From assembly GCA_011525665.1 (NCBI GenBank), contig WYAU01000031.1, positions 1 to 64,000 on the forward strand: 64,000 bases of DNA, read 5' to 3'. A model generated the notes under the pieces. It was given only the letters and a program-made list of their open reading frames with translations. It was not told the DNA's origin and searched no databases. Source of the stretch: Candidatus Brocadia sp. GTDB taxonomy: Bacteria > Planctomycetota > Brocadiia > Brocadiales > Brocadiaceae. Made by a program: the position numbers and the translations under genes. Shown here in pieces: positions 54,855 through 63,988 of this stretch; within the stretch, counting starts at the first letter, position 1; each line of letters opens with the position of its first letter.

Positions 54855-55928
54855 TCACGCGCTGCTGCAGCATCCATGGCCCGCAGAATATTGGATGGCT
54901 AAGGAAAGATCATGTGTCAGCATCATGACCCTCTCCGCCTCTTCTCTCGTTAATGTCCCTGTCCCGCAACTGGGGGTAATGATAGACCTTTCTTGAATTA
55001 GTGTCTTTGAAAAACCTTTATTAATGAGAAATTGGATACCTTCTTCCAGTTTTTTGATCAGGTCATTGAGTGAAACGTTCATTACCTTAGGAGAAGTTGG
55101 AACAATGCCCCAGGCCAGGTAACCTCCTCTGTCAAGAAATGCCTGTATTTCACGCCAGTACATGAGGTACTTATCCATAAATTCATAGGCATCAAAACTG
55201 ATGATGTCCACCTTGGATTCCATGAGCATGGCCCAGTCCGTATTGCCGCAACAATGAGTGCCTGTTAATCCACCATGAGATTGAACTGCCTCGTAGACCT
55301 CGTTGAGAGCGCCAATTGCCCTTTCCCGGCTGATGTTCATAAATGCCGAGCCGAAGCTGGTGAGATACGGCTCGTCCGCAAAGATTATGACAGGCAAACC
55401 ATATTGGGATAGCTTTGTAAACTGCCAATATGCCTTCATCACCATCAGCTTGATGATTACATCAAAAAATTCCTCGCTGTACAGGGCTGTAATGCCCGTT
55501 GAAAGTTTTAAAGAGCCTGCCAGGGTAATAGGACCAACCACCTGCCCTTTGAGCGCCCGCAGAGATTTTTGGGATGATTTGTTGAGTCGATCCAGCATCG
55601 CATAAAATCCTGCAGCACATTCAGGGCTTATCTTGAACAAATCCGGGTCATTTTTCAAATACACCTCATAGAAGCCTGCCAGCGCGTTTGATGTATCTTG
55701 AGAAACGTCAATGTTGACTGTTTTTCCATCTGCATCTATTACCGTGCAGGGTAGTCCTTCGGTGTATTGAATGCACATATCCTCCCTGACACTGAGCTTT
55801 GGCAGCTGAGGCCAGCAAGGAATCTCCGGAAGTGATTTAAACATGAGCTCACATGCCGCTTCGACGTTGGTATGGGGAAGACTGCCAATGGCAGTAGCAG
55901 AAAAATTACCCTTAAAAGTAGTTGGCAT
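54855..55928 (-). CDS. MetE-like methionine synthase lacking the folate domain
   Basis: 357 residues equal to the catalytic (C-terminal) half of cobalamin-independent methionine synthase. The start (FKGNFSATAIGSLPHTNVEA) and LKGQVVGPITLAGSL (about 138) are typical. Zinc ligands are probably the His and Cys of TGTHCCGNTDWA (about 238) and the late Cys of TPSCGTGTLTREEAERVM. Proteins of this 'core-MetE' shape are thought to take the methyl from a corrinoid protein rather than from methyl-tetrahydrofolate. It is divergent from nothing close: MFS is upstream on the same strand. Confidence 0.78.
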   Translation of the reverse strand: MPTTFKGNFSATAIGSLPHTNVEAACELMFKSLPEIPCWPQLPKLSVREDMCIQYTEGLPCTVIDADGKTVNIDVSQDTSNALAGFYEVYLKNDPDLFKISPECAAGFYAMLDRLNKSSQKSLRALKGQVVGPITLAGSLKLSTGITALYSEEFFDVIIKLMVMKAYWQFTKLSQYGLPVIIFADEPYLTSFGSAFMNISRERAIGALNEVYEAVQSHGGLTGTHCCGNTDWAMLMESKVDIISFDAYEFMDKYLMYWREIQAFLDRGGYLAWGIVPTSPKVMNVSLNDLIKKLEEGIQFLINKGFSKTLIQERSIITPSCGTGTLTREEAERVMMLTHDLSLAIQYSAGHGCCSSA

Positions 55929-55990
55929 AGACTGTTACTTTCATAGAAAAATTCTCGATATTAACGGTGCTATAGTTACGAAGCAAATTA

Positions 55991-57211
55991 TTATAAAACC
56001 TCTTCCTTTTGGCCTTTTAAGGCGCTTTTTCTGACCAAAAGGAGCAATGGGGCCGAGGCAAGCTGTGTCACAACTGAGAATGCAATGAGGAACGTGAGGG
56101 AGAAGTCGTAGAGAATCCCCATGAGTGCACTGCCGAGAAACCAGCATATGCCATACCCGGTATTGAAGATGCCATATCCCGTGCCACGCCGGGCTATGGG
56201 GACCATTTCTGCAACAGCGGCCCGCATGATGGATTCCTGTGCCCCCATCCCCACCCCCCAGAGTGTCACTCCAATGATAGCAACAGAGAAGTTTCCTAAA
56301 AAAACCAACGGTGCGAAGAGCAGGGAAAAGAGAGAAGCAAAGATCAGGATAGAAACGCCGTTACGGTCAAACAGATATCCGAAGAAAAGCGCCGCGATGG
56401 CATCGACACCCATTGCAATCGCGTAAAAGAGAGGTATCCAGGTATCGGGGACGGTCGATACTTTTTTGAAATGATATGCAATCAGCGGAAAGTCAGCATA
56501 ACCTGCGGCAATCAACGCAACGGCAATAAGATAAAGCCAGAATTTTTTTGGGAATCCCTTCGTCTCCAGTTTATGCTGATCCACTTCTAAATTTCTGGGT
56601 TGAGGGTATAACCACCAGGCCGTCACGAGCACGCATATAGCCATGATAGCAGGTACAAGCAGGACAATGTAGCCTGCCTCATAACCCTTCTTGAAGTAAA
56701 GGACCCCCGCAACGGTGAGAGGGCCTAGCACGGCTCCAATTTGGTCCAATGCCTCGTGTAATCCAAAGCCCTTTCCCCTTCCAATCTCCCTGGTTGCATG
56801 CGAAAGCATTGCGTCACGTGCCGGTGTCCGGATTGCCTTCCCTATGCGTTCTGTGATCATAAGCATGGCGGCAATCTCCCAACGTCCCGCCAAAGCCAGG
56901 GCTGGTACCGCCAGCATATTCAGGGTATAGCCAAACAACGTGATTGCCCAGTATCTCCCGATCCTGTCGCAAATATAACCCGAAACAAGCCGCAGGCTAT
57001 GTCCGATTAACTCCCCAAGTCCGGCAACAAATCCAACCGTCGTTGCACTTGCCCCAAGTAAGGCCAGATACGGACCGTTTATACTGCGGGCACCTTCGTA
57101 TGTCACATCCGCAAAGAGACTCACAACACCAAGCAATACGATAAATTTCAGGGCAGTTGCTTTTTTTGTACTGGGATTGTTCCTTATACCTGAAATTGAA
57201 TAGTTTTTCAT
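55991..57211 (-). CDS. Major facilitator superfamily transporter
   Basis: 406 residues and about 12 TM helices. Loop motifs include GELIGHSLRLVSGYICDRIG (about 68, the MFS loop 2-3 G...D..GR-type motif) and RIGKAIRTPARDAMLSHATR (about 106). The second half has YLFDRNGVSILIFASLFSLL. It is close to a group of uncharacterised planctomycete/deltaproteobacterial MFS carriers. It starts at 57211 and is followed 60 bases on by the MetE-like gene. The substrate is unknown. Confidence 0.87.
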   Translation of the reverse strand: MKNYSISGIRNNPSTKKATALKFIVLLGVVSLFADVTYEGARSINGPYLALLGASATTVGFVAGLGELIGHSLRLVSGYICDRIGRYWAITLFGYTLNMLAVPALALAGRWEIAAMLMITERIGKAIRTPARDAMLSHATREIGRGKGFGLHEALDQIGAVLGPLTVAGVLYFKKGYEAGYIVLLVPAIMAICVLVTAWWLYPQPRNLEVDQHKLETKGFPKKFWLYLIAVALIAAGYADFPLIAYHFKKVSTVPDTWIPLFYAIAMGVDAIAALFFGYLFDRNGVSILIFASLFSLLFAPLVFLGNFSVAIIGVTLWGVGMGAQESIMRAAVAEMVPIARRGTGYGIFNTGYGICWFLGSALMGILYDFSLTFLIAFSVVTQLASAPLLLLVRKSALKGQKEEVL

Positions 57212-57256
57212 TATATATTATATTGTAAAATCTTCTCTTCTTCGCAAGTTTCCTTA

Positions 57257-57334
57257 CAACCCCCTTCGCCTCCTAGTTTGTTAAGGGGGACACTCTGAAA
57301 TCCCCCTTAGAAACTAGGGGGACTTAGGGGGTTG
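57257..57334. repeat. Long imperfect palindromic element
   Basis: CAACCCCC...AAGGGGGA (57257-57290) and TCCCCCTT...GGGGGTTG (57301-57334) are 34-base arms, mostly complementary, around a 10-base centre. It lies upstream of the MFS gene. Confidence 0.7.
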
Positions 57335-57668
57335 TTTCCCTTTGATGAGAGGATTTGGTTGCGGCTTTACGGCATTATGATGTTTTTAAATCAGATGATC
57401 CATATGCATCTGTGTCCAAAGCGAAAGAACACATACTAATAAATTTAAAATGTTGAGTCAAGCAAGTTAAAGATGTTATAGTATTTCTTTGAAAAACTCT
57501 TATGTAATATAACCCGTAACACGCAACACGTAACCCGATCGTATAGTATTTTCCAAAGATAAATTTGACATTTTTAGCAAAAATTATGAATAAAACTAAC
57601 CTTGACAGGGTTGACTAACAAATTTCGTACGGGTTTCAAGGGTGTTATGAGTAAAAAATCCCCCATAG

Positions 57669-57759
57669 ACTTCGTCGTGAGCGCTCAGTCGAACGAAAAG
57701 GGGGAGAGGGGGTTGTAAATAATCTTGTTGAAAGAAAAAATACAACCCCCTGTTCCCCC
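57669..57759. repeat. Dispersed repeat nested between C/G-rich inverted arms
   Basis: 57669-57696 is the 28-base dispersed repeat (also at 26932). GGGGGAGAGGGGGTTGTA (57700-57717) pairs with 57741-57759 apart from one bulge. It belongs to the family spread around the window. Confidence 0.65.
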
Positions 57760-57819
57760 TTTGGTAAGGGGGACTAACTTAAAACAGTTTTATTTTTGCC
57801 AGAGAAACCAAGGGATTTT

Positions 57820-58746
57820 ATGGGTGAATTCTCGTTCATACAATGGATTCGGAAGCGGCAGAAACGGCGTAAAGACGTTATTCTGGGTATAGGGGACGAT
57901 TGTGCAATACTAGATGTATCTGCAGATAAGTTGTGTCTTATTACAACGGACATGCTGGTCGACGGCACCCATTTTGATCTCAAACAATGTGCCATCCGGG
58001 ACGCCGGCAGGAAGGCAATTGCCTGCAGTATCAGCGATGTGGCGGCTATGGGGTGTCAGCCCACAGTTGCGGTGATTTCTATCTGTTTCCCTGAGCATAC
58101 CACTGAAAAATTTGCGGGGGAACTCTATAAAGGTATATGGGACATTGCAGATAAGTATAATATCGAGATTGTGGGCGGGGACATTATCAGTGGCCGTAGT
58201 CCTTTCTGTATCAATGTTGCCATGCTGGGGAGGGACGATGGACTAAAACCCGTCAGGCGCTCAGGGGCAAAAGCCGGCGACATGATACTGGTAACGGGGG
58301 CACTGGGAGGGTCGATTCTTGGCAAGCATCTCCATTTCGAACCTCGGCTGAAAGAGGCACTCACGTTAAACAAAAACTTTCCGATTCATGCCATGATTGA
58401 TATCAGTGACGGGTTGACGGCAGATTTAAATCACATTTTGGAAGAGAGTGGTGTGGGTGCCATCCTGTATGAAGATCAAATTCCCTTCTCTGATGCTGCC
58501 GTAGAATTATCAAGGAAAACAGGACATACACCGCTTTACCACGCGTTATCGGACGGTGAGGATTACGAATTGTTGATGACAGTATCGAAAGCCCAGGCAA
58601 AAAGGGTCTTGTCGTCCGGATTACTTACAGAGGTAAAGGTAAGTTGCATTGGGGAGATCGTTAAAGGAAGGGGTATTCGGATGAAGTCCCCTGGTGGTAC
58701 TATCCGCCGTATAAAGCCACGCGGGTACGAGCATCTGAAACAATAA
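57820..58746 (+). CDS. thiL: Thiamine-monophosphate kinase
   Basis: 308 residues. Phosphorylates thiamine monophosphate to thiamine diphosphate. The N-terminus MGEFSFIQWIRKRQ and VILGIGDDCAILD are typical, followed by TTDMLVDGTHFDL (about 51), CSISDVAAMGCQPTVAVISI, and GGDIISGRSPFCINVAMLGR. The late MIDISDGLTADLNHIL and HALSDGEDYELL complete the signature. AAGGGA lies five bases before the ATG at 57820; an upstream TTG is less likely. tsaE follows after 21 bases. Confidence 0.95.
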   Translation: MGEFSFIQWIRKRQKRRKDVILGIGDDCAILDVSADKLCLITTDMLVDGTHFDLKQCAIRDAGRKAIACSISDVAAMGCQPTVAVISICFPEHTTEKFAGELYKGIWDIADKYNIEIVGGDIISGRSPFCINVAMLGRDDGLKPVRRSGAKAGDMILVTGALGGSILGKHLHFEPRLKEALTLNKNFPIHAMIDISDGLTADLNHILEESGVGAILYEDQIPFSDAAVELSRKTGHTPLYHALSDGEDYELLMTVSKAQAKRVLSSGLLTEVKVSCIGEIVKGRGIRMKSPGGTIRRIKPRGYEHLKQ

Positions 58747-58767
58747 AGGAAAAAGTATTCGTTAGCC

Positions 58768-59238
58768 GTGAAAGGGAAAAAATTAACTTTTAAAAGTACG
58801 AGTGTGGATGAAACGATAGGCTTTGGCAGGAAGCTTGGTATGCTGTTATCACCAGGAGATACAATCGCCCTGGTAGGTGAACTTGGTGCCGGAAAGACTA
58901 CTCTGGTGAAGGGCATTGTCCAGGGGCTGGGCGTTACGGACAGGAGAGTAGTGAAAAGTCCTACGTTTGCTTTAGTGCATAAATATGAAGGGCGTATTCC
59001 GATTTATCATTTCGATGCGTACAGACTGGAAGATGCTCAGGAGATGCTAGACATCGGGAGTGATGAGATGATTCACGGAAACGGTGTGGCTATTGTGGAG
59101 TGGGCAGATAAGGTACCAGGATGTTTGCCAGATGAATATCTGAAGATAACGTTGACAGCCATTTCTGAAAATGAAAGAAATATTGAGATAAGGAGTTACG
59201 GAAGCCGTTATGACAAAATAATAAACAATCTATTATAG
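58768..59238 (+). CDS. tsaE: tRNA threonylcarbamoyladenosine biosynthesis ATPase TsaE
   Basis: 156 residues. ATPase partner of TsaB/TsaD in making t6A37 on ANN-decoding tRNAs. Walker A is LVGELGAGKTTLVKGIVQGL (about 33). SPTFALVHKYEGRIPIYHFD and RLEDAQEMLDIGSDE are family-specific, as is VAIVEWADKVP near the end. The start is a GTG at 58768; the nearest purine-rich site is 17 bases away, so this start is only the best available. It is cotranscribed with thiL. Confidence 0.93.
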   Translation: MKGKKLTFKSTSVDETIGFGRKLGMLLSPGDTIALVGELGAGKTTLVKGIVQGLGVTDRRVVKSPTFALVHKYEGRIPIYHFDAYRLEDAQEMLDIGSDEMIHGNGVAIVEWADKVPGCLPDEYLKITLTAISENERNIEIRSYGSRYDKIINNLL

Positions 59239-59294
59239 CCCATGCGTGATTCTTGCGCCACATACAGAGCACATTGAAGGCAACCAAAATAAAT

Positions 59295-59460
59295 CACCCC
59301 TTGCTCCCCTCCTTCGCAAGGAGGGGACTTCATCGTGTGGTTCTATAGACTCACCATGACCGGTGTTGCACTGCACCTGAGTCCTTCGATGAACTCAGGA
59401 CATGCCTGTCGAATAGTCAGTTGAACAATGAAGGGGAGAAAAAAACTTGCTTAAAAAGGA
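59295..59460. repeat. Composite palindromic repeat with dispersed insert
   Basis: CCCCTCCTT-CGC-AAGGAGGGG (59306-59326) forms a perfect 9-base hairpin. A diverged middle follows, then AAGGGGAGAAAAAAACTTGC near 59431-59450, the same right-hand tail as at 17895-17922. Confidence 0.65.
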
Positions 59461-59508
59461 AAATTTTATGGAGCAAACAATGCTGTAGCAGCCATTCCAT
59501 AAGGGTGG

Positions 59509-59533
59509 CACGGACAAGCTTGGCTTGTCCGTG
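59509..59533. repeat. Perfect 11-bp hairpin
   Basis: CACGGACAAGC (59509-59519), TTG, GCTTGTCCGTG (59523-59533). No T-run follows on either strand; it is REP-like, between the tsaE and mqnD 3' ends. It could also act as a bidirectional transcription barrier there. Confidence 0.65.
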
Positions 59534-59604
59534 ATCTTCAATACCATGTGAACATGCTTGTATGATGAGTTCCTTTGCCCCTGGCAAGTATTTACCCCAG
59601 AAAA

Positions 59605-60444
59605 TTATTCAGCCGATGGGAGGAAAATGTTCTCGTGGGTGTCCTTGATTAATTTATTTCTTCTTGCCCATGCAAAAAGCATTGTAACGGCTTGCTTCCC
59701 GATTTCACCCAGGTCAACACTGTAGTTATTAACGTATAACTGGATGTGCTGATTCCGAACGATTTCATCCATTTCCTGGGCATGGCATCTGACGAATTCC
59801 CTGGATGCCGCAGGATGGGCAAGGGCATATTCCACGCTTTTTCTCACAATGAGGTTCACTTTTTGTGCAATTCCAGCGGGGATGTTCCTTTTTATGGCAA
59901 TTCCACCCAAAGGGATGGGAAGTCCTGTCTGTGTTTCCCAATATTCTCCCAGATCCATAATTTTAACCAGCCCTTTCCCCTCATAGGTAAACCGGTTCTC
60001 GTGGATGATGACGCCTGCATCTACTTTGTCGTGTACAATTGCGTTTTCGATTTCTGAAAAAAGCATTTCTACTTTACTCGTTACCGTAGGAAATGCCATG
60101 CTCAATAAAAAATTAGCGGTTGTGTATTTTCCTGGAATTGCGATGATGAGACCTTCGAAGTCACTTTTTTGTTTTTCCGGCTTTGTAATGAATAACGGTC
60201 CGCAATTCTTACCCAAGGCGCTCCCTGCATCCAATAAAACATACTGGTTGGTTATGTGAGCATAGGCGTAATAGCTGAGTTTTGTGATGTCCAATACATG
60301 CTGAAAGGCGAGTATATTCAGTTTTTCCACGTCGGCCATGACCAGTTCAAACGACAACCCTTCCGTATCAATTTTTTTATTCACCATGGCATCAAAGATA
60401 AAGGTGTCATTGGGACAGGGAGAAATACCGAGGGTTAGTTTCAT
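59605..60444 (-). CDS. mqnD: 1,4-dihydroxy-6-naphthoate synthase
   Basis: 279 residues. Converts cyclic de-hypoxanthine futalosine to 1,4-dihydroxy-6-naphthoate in the alternative menaquinone pathway. The N-terminus is LTLGISPCPNDTFIFDAMVN, as in MqnD. Further marks are KLSYYAYAHITNQYVLLDAG, PGKYTTANFLLSMAFP (about 100) and VDAGVIIHENRFTYEGKGL. The fold is a periplasmic-binding-protein-like one. It is 150 bases downstream of mqnB on the same strand. MqnA, MqnC and MqnE are elsewhere. Confidence 0.93.
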   Translation of the reverse strand: MKLTLGISPCPNDTFIFDAMVNKKIDTEGLSFELVMADVEKLNILAFQHVLDITKLSYYAYAHITNQYVLLDAGSALGKNCGPLFITKPEKQKSDFEGLIIAIPGKYTTANFLLSMAFPTVTSKVEMLFSEIENAIVHDKVDAGVIIHENRFTYEGKGLVKIMDLGEYWETQTGLPIPLGGIAIKRNIPAGIAQKVNLIVRKSVEYALAHPAASREFVRCHAQEMDEIVRNQHIQLYVNNYSVDLGEIGKQAVTMLFAWARRNKLIKDTHENIFLPSAE

Positions 60445-60595
60445 ACGTTAAGGCATTCCTTTGTAAAAACTGCCTTTTGCAGGTTTTTGTTCATGAAGAA
60501 TCTTCAGAATAACTCTTTTATGGTTTCATCATTCTATAATCATGTCATCCCTTCGGGATTTTTCCAGACTGCCCGTTTTCCCTATTGGCTTTTAA

Positions 60596-61309
60596 CTATT
60601 CTGAGAAAATATTCTCTGTCAGTTTCGCTGAATAGTTATGAATAATTTTTAAAGCGATTTTATTGAGATTTTCTACAGCCAAAGGGATGTTCCACCGGTC
60701 TTTGTTTCTGTCTTCTATATAATTTGAAATAGCCCTGATTTGAAGAAATGGGACATGTTCCATTAAACAGGCATAAAAAAAAGCCGCCCCTTCCATGCTT
60801 TCAATATCAGGCTGATATTTTGAAATAGTTTTATCAATGCTGTATTGGTAACCGTGAACTTTGTTGACGCTTATACCTTTTACCTTTTTTATCGCTGCTA
60901 CTCCATACGCCGAATCAGGGGTTGTGTTCAACAATTTACCGGTATTATAAGGGAATTGGTCAGGGGGTAACAGGTGTAGTTCCGTAACATCCAAAAAATT
61001 TTCTCTATCCTCTGCGCCTAAATCTGCCACGACTTCTTCCACGACATTCACGGTCATACCAGGTGCAATCTCTTTTCTGAAACTCCCTGCAATTCCGAAT
61101 TGTAATGCCAGATTATAGGTGTTGTTTGCCAAAACCTTCCCCATGAAATAGGCCGTATGCATCAGTCCTACCCCGGTAATAAGGATATCTATGCTCAATT
61201 GGTGGTAATGAATCTTTTTTATGCTAAATTCTTTGGCTTCACTATGTCCAAGAGATAATATGAGCGGCTTAATCTCAGGGAAGGTAGCTGCAACAACAAG
61301 TAATTTCAT
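60596..61309 (-). CDS. mqnB: Futalosine hydrolase
   Basis: 237 residues of the nucleoside-phosphorylase/5'-methylthioadenosine nucleosidase fold. Removes hypoxanthine from futalosine. Marks are LLVVAATFPEIKPLI, LITGVGLMHTAYFMGKVL, ALQFGIAGSFRKEIAPG and the substrate region IESMEGAAFFYACLMEHVPF, then LQIRAISNYIEDRN. Presence beside mqnD identifies it as MqnB rather than a general MTAN. Start at 61309. Confidence 0.92.
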   Translation of the reverse strand: MKLLVVAATFPEIKPLILSLGHSEAKEFSIKKIHYHQLSIDILITGVGLMHTAYFMGKVLANNTYNLALQFGIAGSFRKEIAPGMTVNVVEEVVADLGAEDRENFLDVTELHLLPPDQFPYNTGKLLNTTPDSAYGVAAIKKVKGISVNKVHGYQYSIDKTISKYQPDIESMEGAAFFYACLMEHVPFLQIRAISNYIEDRNKDRWNIPLAVENLNKIALKIIHNYSAKLTENIFSE

Positions 61310-61454
61310 ACATTCTTTTCCTTAAAAATATGACACTATTTTATAAGAAACGATTTGAAAAAATCACGGCAGTTTTTCCTTTTTCCTGATTACACTTGAG
61401 TTCAACTAATATTAGGAAATCTGGGGTCACCCATTAGATCTGTGAGAAACAAAG

Positions 61455-63221
61455 CTAATCAAGCCTTTCTTCCAGCGCCTCTTTTGTATATAAGGAAGTA
61501 TACAACCCGTTTGCAGTAATGAGTTGTCCATGTGTACCTTTTTCAACAATCATACCGTCTTTCATTACTGCAATCATATCAAAATCTCTGATTGCAGGCA
61601 GCCTGTGGGTAACAACCAGCAATGTCCTCCCGGGGAAATTTTTCAGGATATTTTTCATGATGGTGTCTTCTACCCGTGCATCCACGGCCGAAAGGCAATC
61701 ATCCAGGATGATAATGGCGGGATTTATGGCCAGCGCCCGTGCGATAGTAATCCGCTGCTTTTGTCCGCCGGACAGATTAATTCCCCGTTCACCCAGATAA
61801 CTTTCAAACTTATGGGGAAGTTCCATGATCTCCTCTTCCACTCCCGCAATGCAGGCAAGTTTCCTGACGCCATTATCATCGCCGCCTGTCTTTACGCCAA
61901 ACAACAGATTATCTTCGATCCTCTCAGAAAACAGGAACGTGTCCTGCGGGACAAAGCCTATATACTGCCGTAAAATCTTGACCTCTATCGAATTAATATC
62001 TATACCGTCGATAAAAATACACCGATCATTTACCGGGATAATGCGGGGAAGCATATTTACCAGGGTTGATTTTCCGCTTCCTATGGGACCTACAATAGCC
62101 ACACGTTGCCCGGCGGAAATCTTCAGGTTTATGCCTTTCACTATCCATTTCGATTGCCGGTCATAGCGAAAATTTACATCCCGGAATTCAATCTCACCCC
62201 GGGGTATAAATTTCGTTGCAACAGTATCTCTTGAGACGATCTCAGGCCTTTCATCCATCACCTCGTCGATACGCTTCATCGATGCATTTCCGCGCTGCAG
62301 AAGTGACAAACACCACCCGATGGCGGTCATAGGCCAGACCATCATAGAAATATAACGCTGAAAGGCCACGAGGGTACCCAGCGTAATCGCCCCCTCGATA
62401 ACCATCTTTCCCCCAACAAAGAGTAACAGAATGATGCCCATATAGGTAATATATTCGAATACGGGTCCCAGGAGGGACTGCGGGATGGCAAGTTTAAGAT
62501 TCTTCTTCACAAAATCTTTACACAGACCCAGGAATATCCTTTCTTCCTGTTGAGACATATTGAATGACTTCACAATACGGATACCGGATATGTTTTCCTG
62601 CGTCTTTTCGCTAATCCTCGAAAAGTGTTCCTGCACATCACGGAATCGTCTGTCAATGACATCCTTGATCGTATAAGCGAGGAAGGGTGTCAGCGGCATC
62701 AGCAGGAATGTATAGAAAGATAATTTTGGCGATAAATAGATAATGACGGGAGGTATCACAAAAAAATAAAATATGGCATCAAGACCGATCAATAACCCTG
62801 GTCCTACGGCCATGCGGACGGCGCTGATGTCGTTGGTGGCTCTCGACATGAGGTCACCCGTCTTGTATTTTTGAAAAAATCTCTGGGAGAGGTTCTCGAT
62901 ATGGTCAAAGAAGGCCATACGGAGGTCATAATCGCACCGAAAGGAGGTTCCAATGAAGTTCATCCGCCAGAGATACCGGCATATCCCCTGACAGAGGCTC
63001 ACCAGGAGGAATAGCCCGGAAAAAACCGCAATTTTCGAGAGATTGACCTCCTCCGAGAGGGTATCTATGGCCTTTTTGATAATGAGGGGAGGAAAAATAT
63101 TAATGATATCTACAGCAATCAGCGATATCGTGCCGAAAATAAAGTAACGCTTATACTTCTTTATAAAAACCCTGTAAATAATGCTTTTTTCCCAATACCC
63201 CCTTATCTTCTTAAACACCAT
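61455..63221 (-). CDS. ABC exporter half-transporter with degenerate Walker B
   Basis: 588 residues from the ATG at 63221. Six TM helices lie at about 15-310, then the ATPase domain: Walker A IVGPIGSGKSTLVNMLPRII, Q-loop FVPQDTFLFSE, signature NLSGGQKQRITIARALAINP. Walker B reads IIILDDCLSAVD, so the catalytic Glu is Asp. This variant is typical of one partner in heterodimeric exporters (MdlA/YheI-type, with an ILDDxLSAVD box). No partner is adjacent. A TTG eight codons upstream has no ribosome site. Confidence 0.9.
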   Translation of the reverse strand: MVFKKIRGYWEKSIIYRVFIKKYKRYFIFGTISLIAVDIINIFPPLIIKKAIDTLSEEVNLSKIAVFSGLFLLVSLCQGICRYLWRMNFIGTSFRCDYDLRMAFFDHIENLSQRFFQKYKTGDLMSRATNDISAVRMAVGPGLLIGLDAIFYFFVIPPVIIYLSPKLSFYTFLLMPLTPFLAYTIKDVIDRRFRDVQEHFSRISEKTQENISGIRIVKSFNMSQQEERIFLGLCKDFVKKNLKLAIPQSLLGPVFEYITYMGIILLLFVGGKMVIEGAITLGTLVAFQRYISMMVWPMTAIGWCLSLLQRGNASMKRIDEVMDERPEIVSRDTVATKFIPRGEIEFRDVNFRYDRQSKWIVKGINLKISAGQRVAIVGPIGSGKSTLVNMLPRIIPVNDRCIFIDGIDINSIEVKILRQYIGFVPQDTFLFSERIEDNLLFGVKTGGDDNGVRKLACIAGVEEEIMELPHKFESYLGERGINLSGGQKQRITIARALAINPAIIILDDCLSAVDARVEDTIMKNILKNFPGRTLLVVTHRLPAIRDFDMIAVMKDGMIVEKGTHGQLITANGLYTSLYTKEALEERLD

Positions 63222-63245
63222 GTCCTCACCATTTCTCAAATTCAA

Positions 63246-63772
63246 TTAAATATAGAAAATAGGTAAAAATTGCTCATTTGACCCAGTCTGGGAGTTTGGG
63301 AACGAATGTGGTAATACTCCCGTAACTTCTTATTGAAAAATTGTTTCTGAATTTCCTGAATTTACCAGTAAAATACAAACAGCATTTTTACCAGAATTAT
63401 AGAAATTTGCAAAACCATATTTTGACTGGTTTCTTTTTAACAATTTTCGGGTATAATAGACTCAAAATAAAAACTTGCCGAAGACCTATTTATATTGTAG
63501 AGAATTTTTATTTTATGTAAGCGGTTTTCCTGTGGCGCGGGCAACCCCCCCCCTGTCGGTGCCCACAACTACGTTGGGTCAAGCTAAGCGAACCCATCAA
63601 TAATAATAGTAATCTTCAACTACCCGCATCCAAACTCCTATTTGGGAGTTAATTGACGAGAAACTCAGTTTTCCGGTAACGGTTGAACCAGTAAAACTTC
63701 GTTCAGCATGACAATACTGTCATTCTGAGAGAAACGAAGAATCTCATTTAATCTAAATCACGGAGGTGTTGT
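63246..63772. other. Intergenic upstream of dodecin
   Basis: About 530 bases without a gene. TATAAT at 63452-63457 is a perfect -10 box, but its -35 (TTTCTT at 63430) is poor. A diverged GTTGGGT/GAACCCATC unit lies at 63573-63600. Confidence 0.5.
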
Positions 63773-63988
63773 ATGGATGATCACATCTATAGAGTAATTG
63801 AACTGGCAGGTACTTCCACGACGACAATGGAAGATGCTATTAAAAATGCTATTTCAAGGGCATCAAAAACTTTACGCAATTTGCGGTGGTTTCAGGTGGT
63901 TGAAACCCGGGGACGCATTGAAAATGAGAGGATTGCCCGCTGGGAAGTTATATTAAAGGTGGGGTTTGCATTAGAGGACACCCTTTAG
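63773..63988 (+). CDS. Dodecin (flavin-binding small protein)
   Basis: 71 residues, full length for dodecin, which forms a dodecamer storing flavins. The sequence YRVIELAGTSTTTMEDAIKN, then ISRASKTLRNLRWFQVVETR, is typical; the Trp stacks on flavin. GGAGG lies about eight bases before the ATG. The gene is alone in the window's right end. Confidence 0.94.
   Translation: MDDHIYRVIELAGTSTTTMEDAIKNAISRASKTLRNLRWFQVVETRGRIENERIARWEVILKVGFALEDTL

Noticed and set aside
54802-54996. Plus-strand frame antisense to the end of the MetE-like gene
   Set aside because: It reads as a tidy peptide but is fully antisense to the conserved zinc-ligand region of the MetE-like protein.
60466-60489. AAAACTGC...GCAGGTTTTT hairpin upstream of mqnD
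   Set aside because: The stem is only four to five bases, and it lies next to the mqnD start; too weak to call a terminator.
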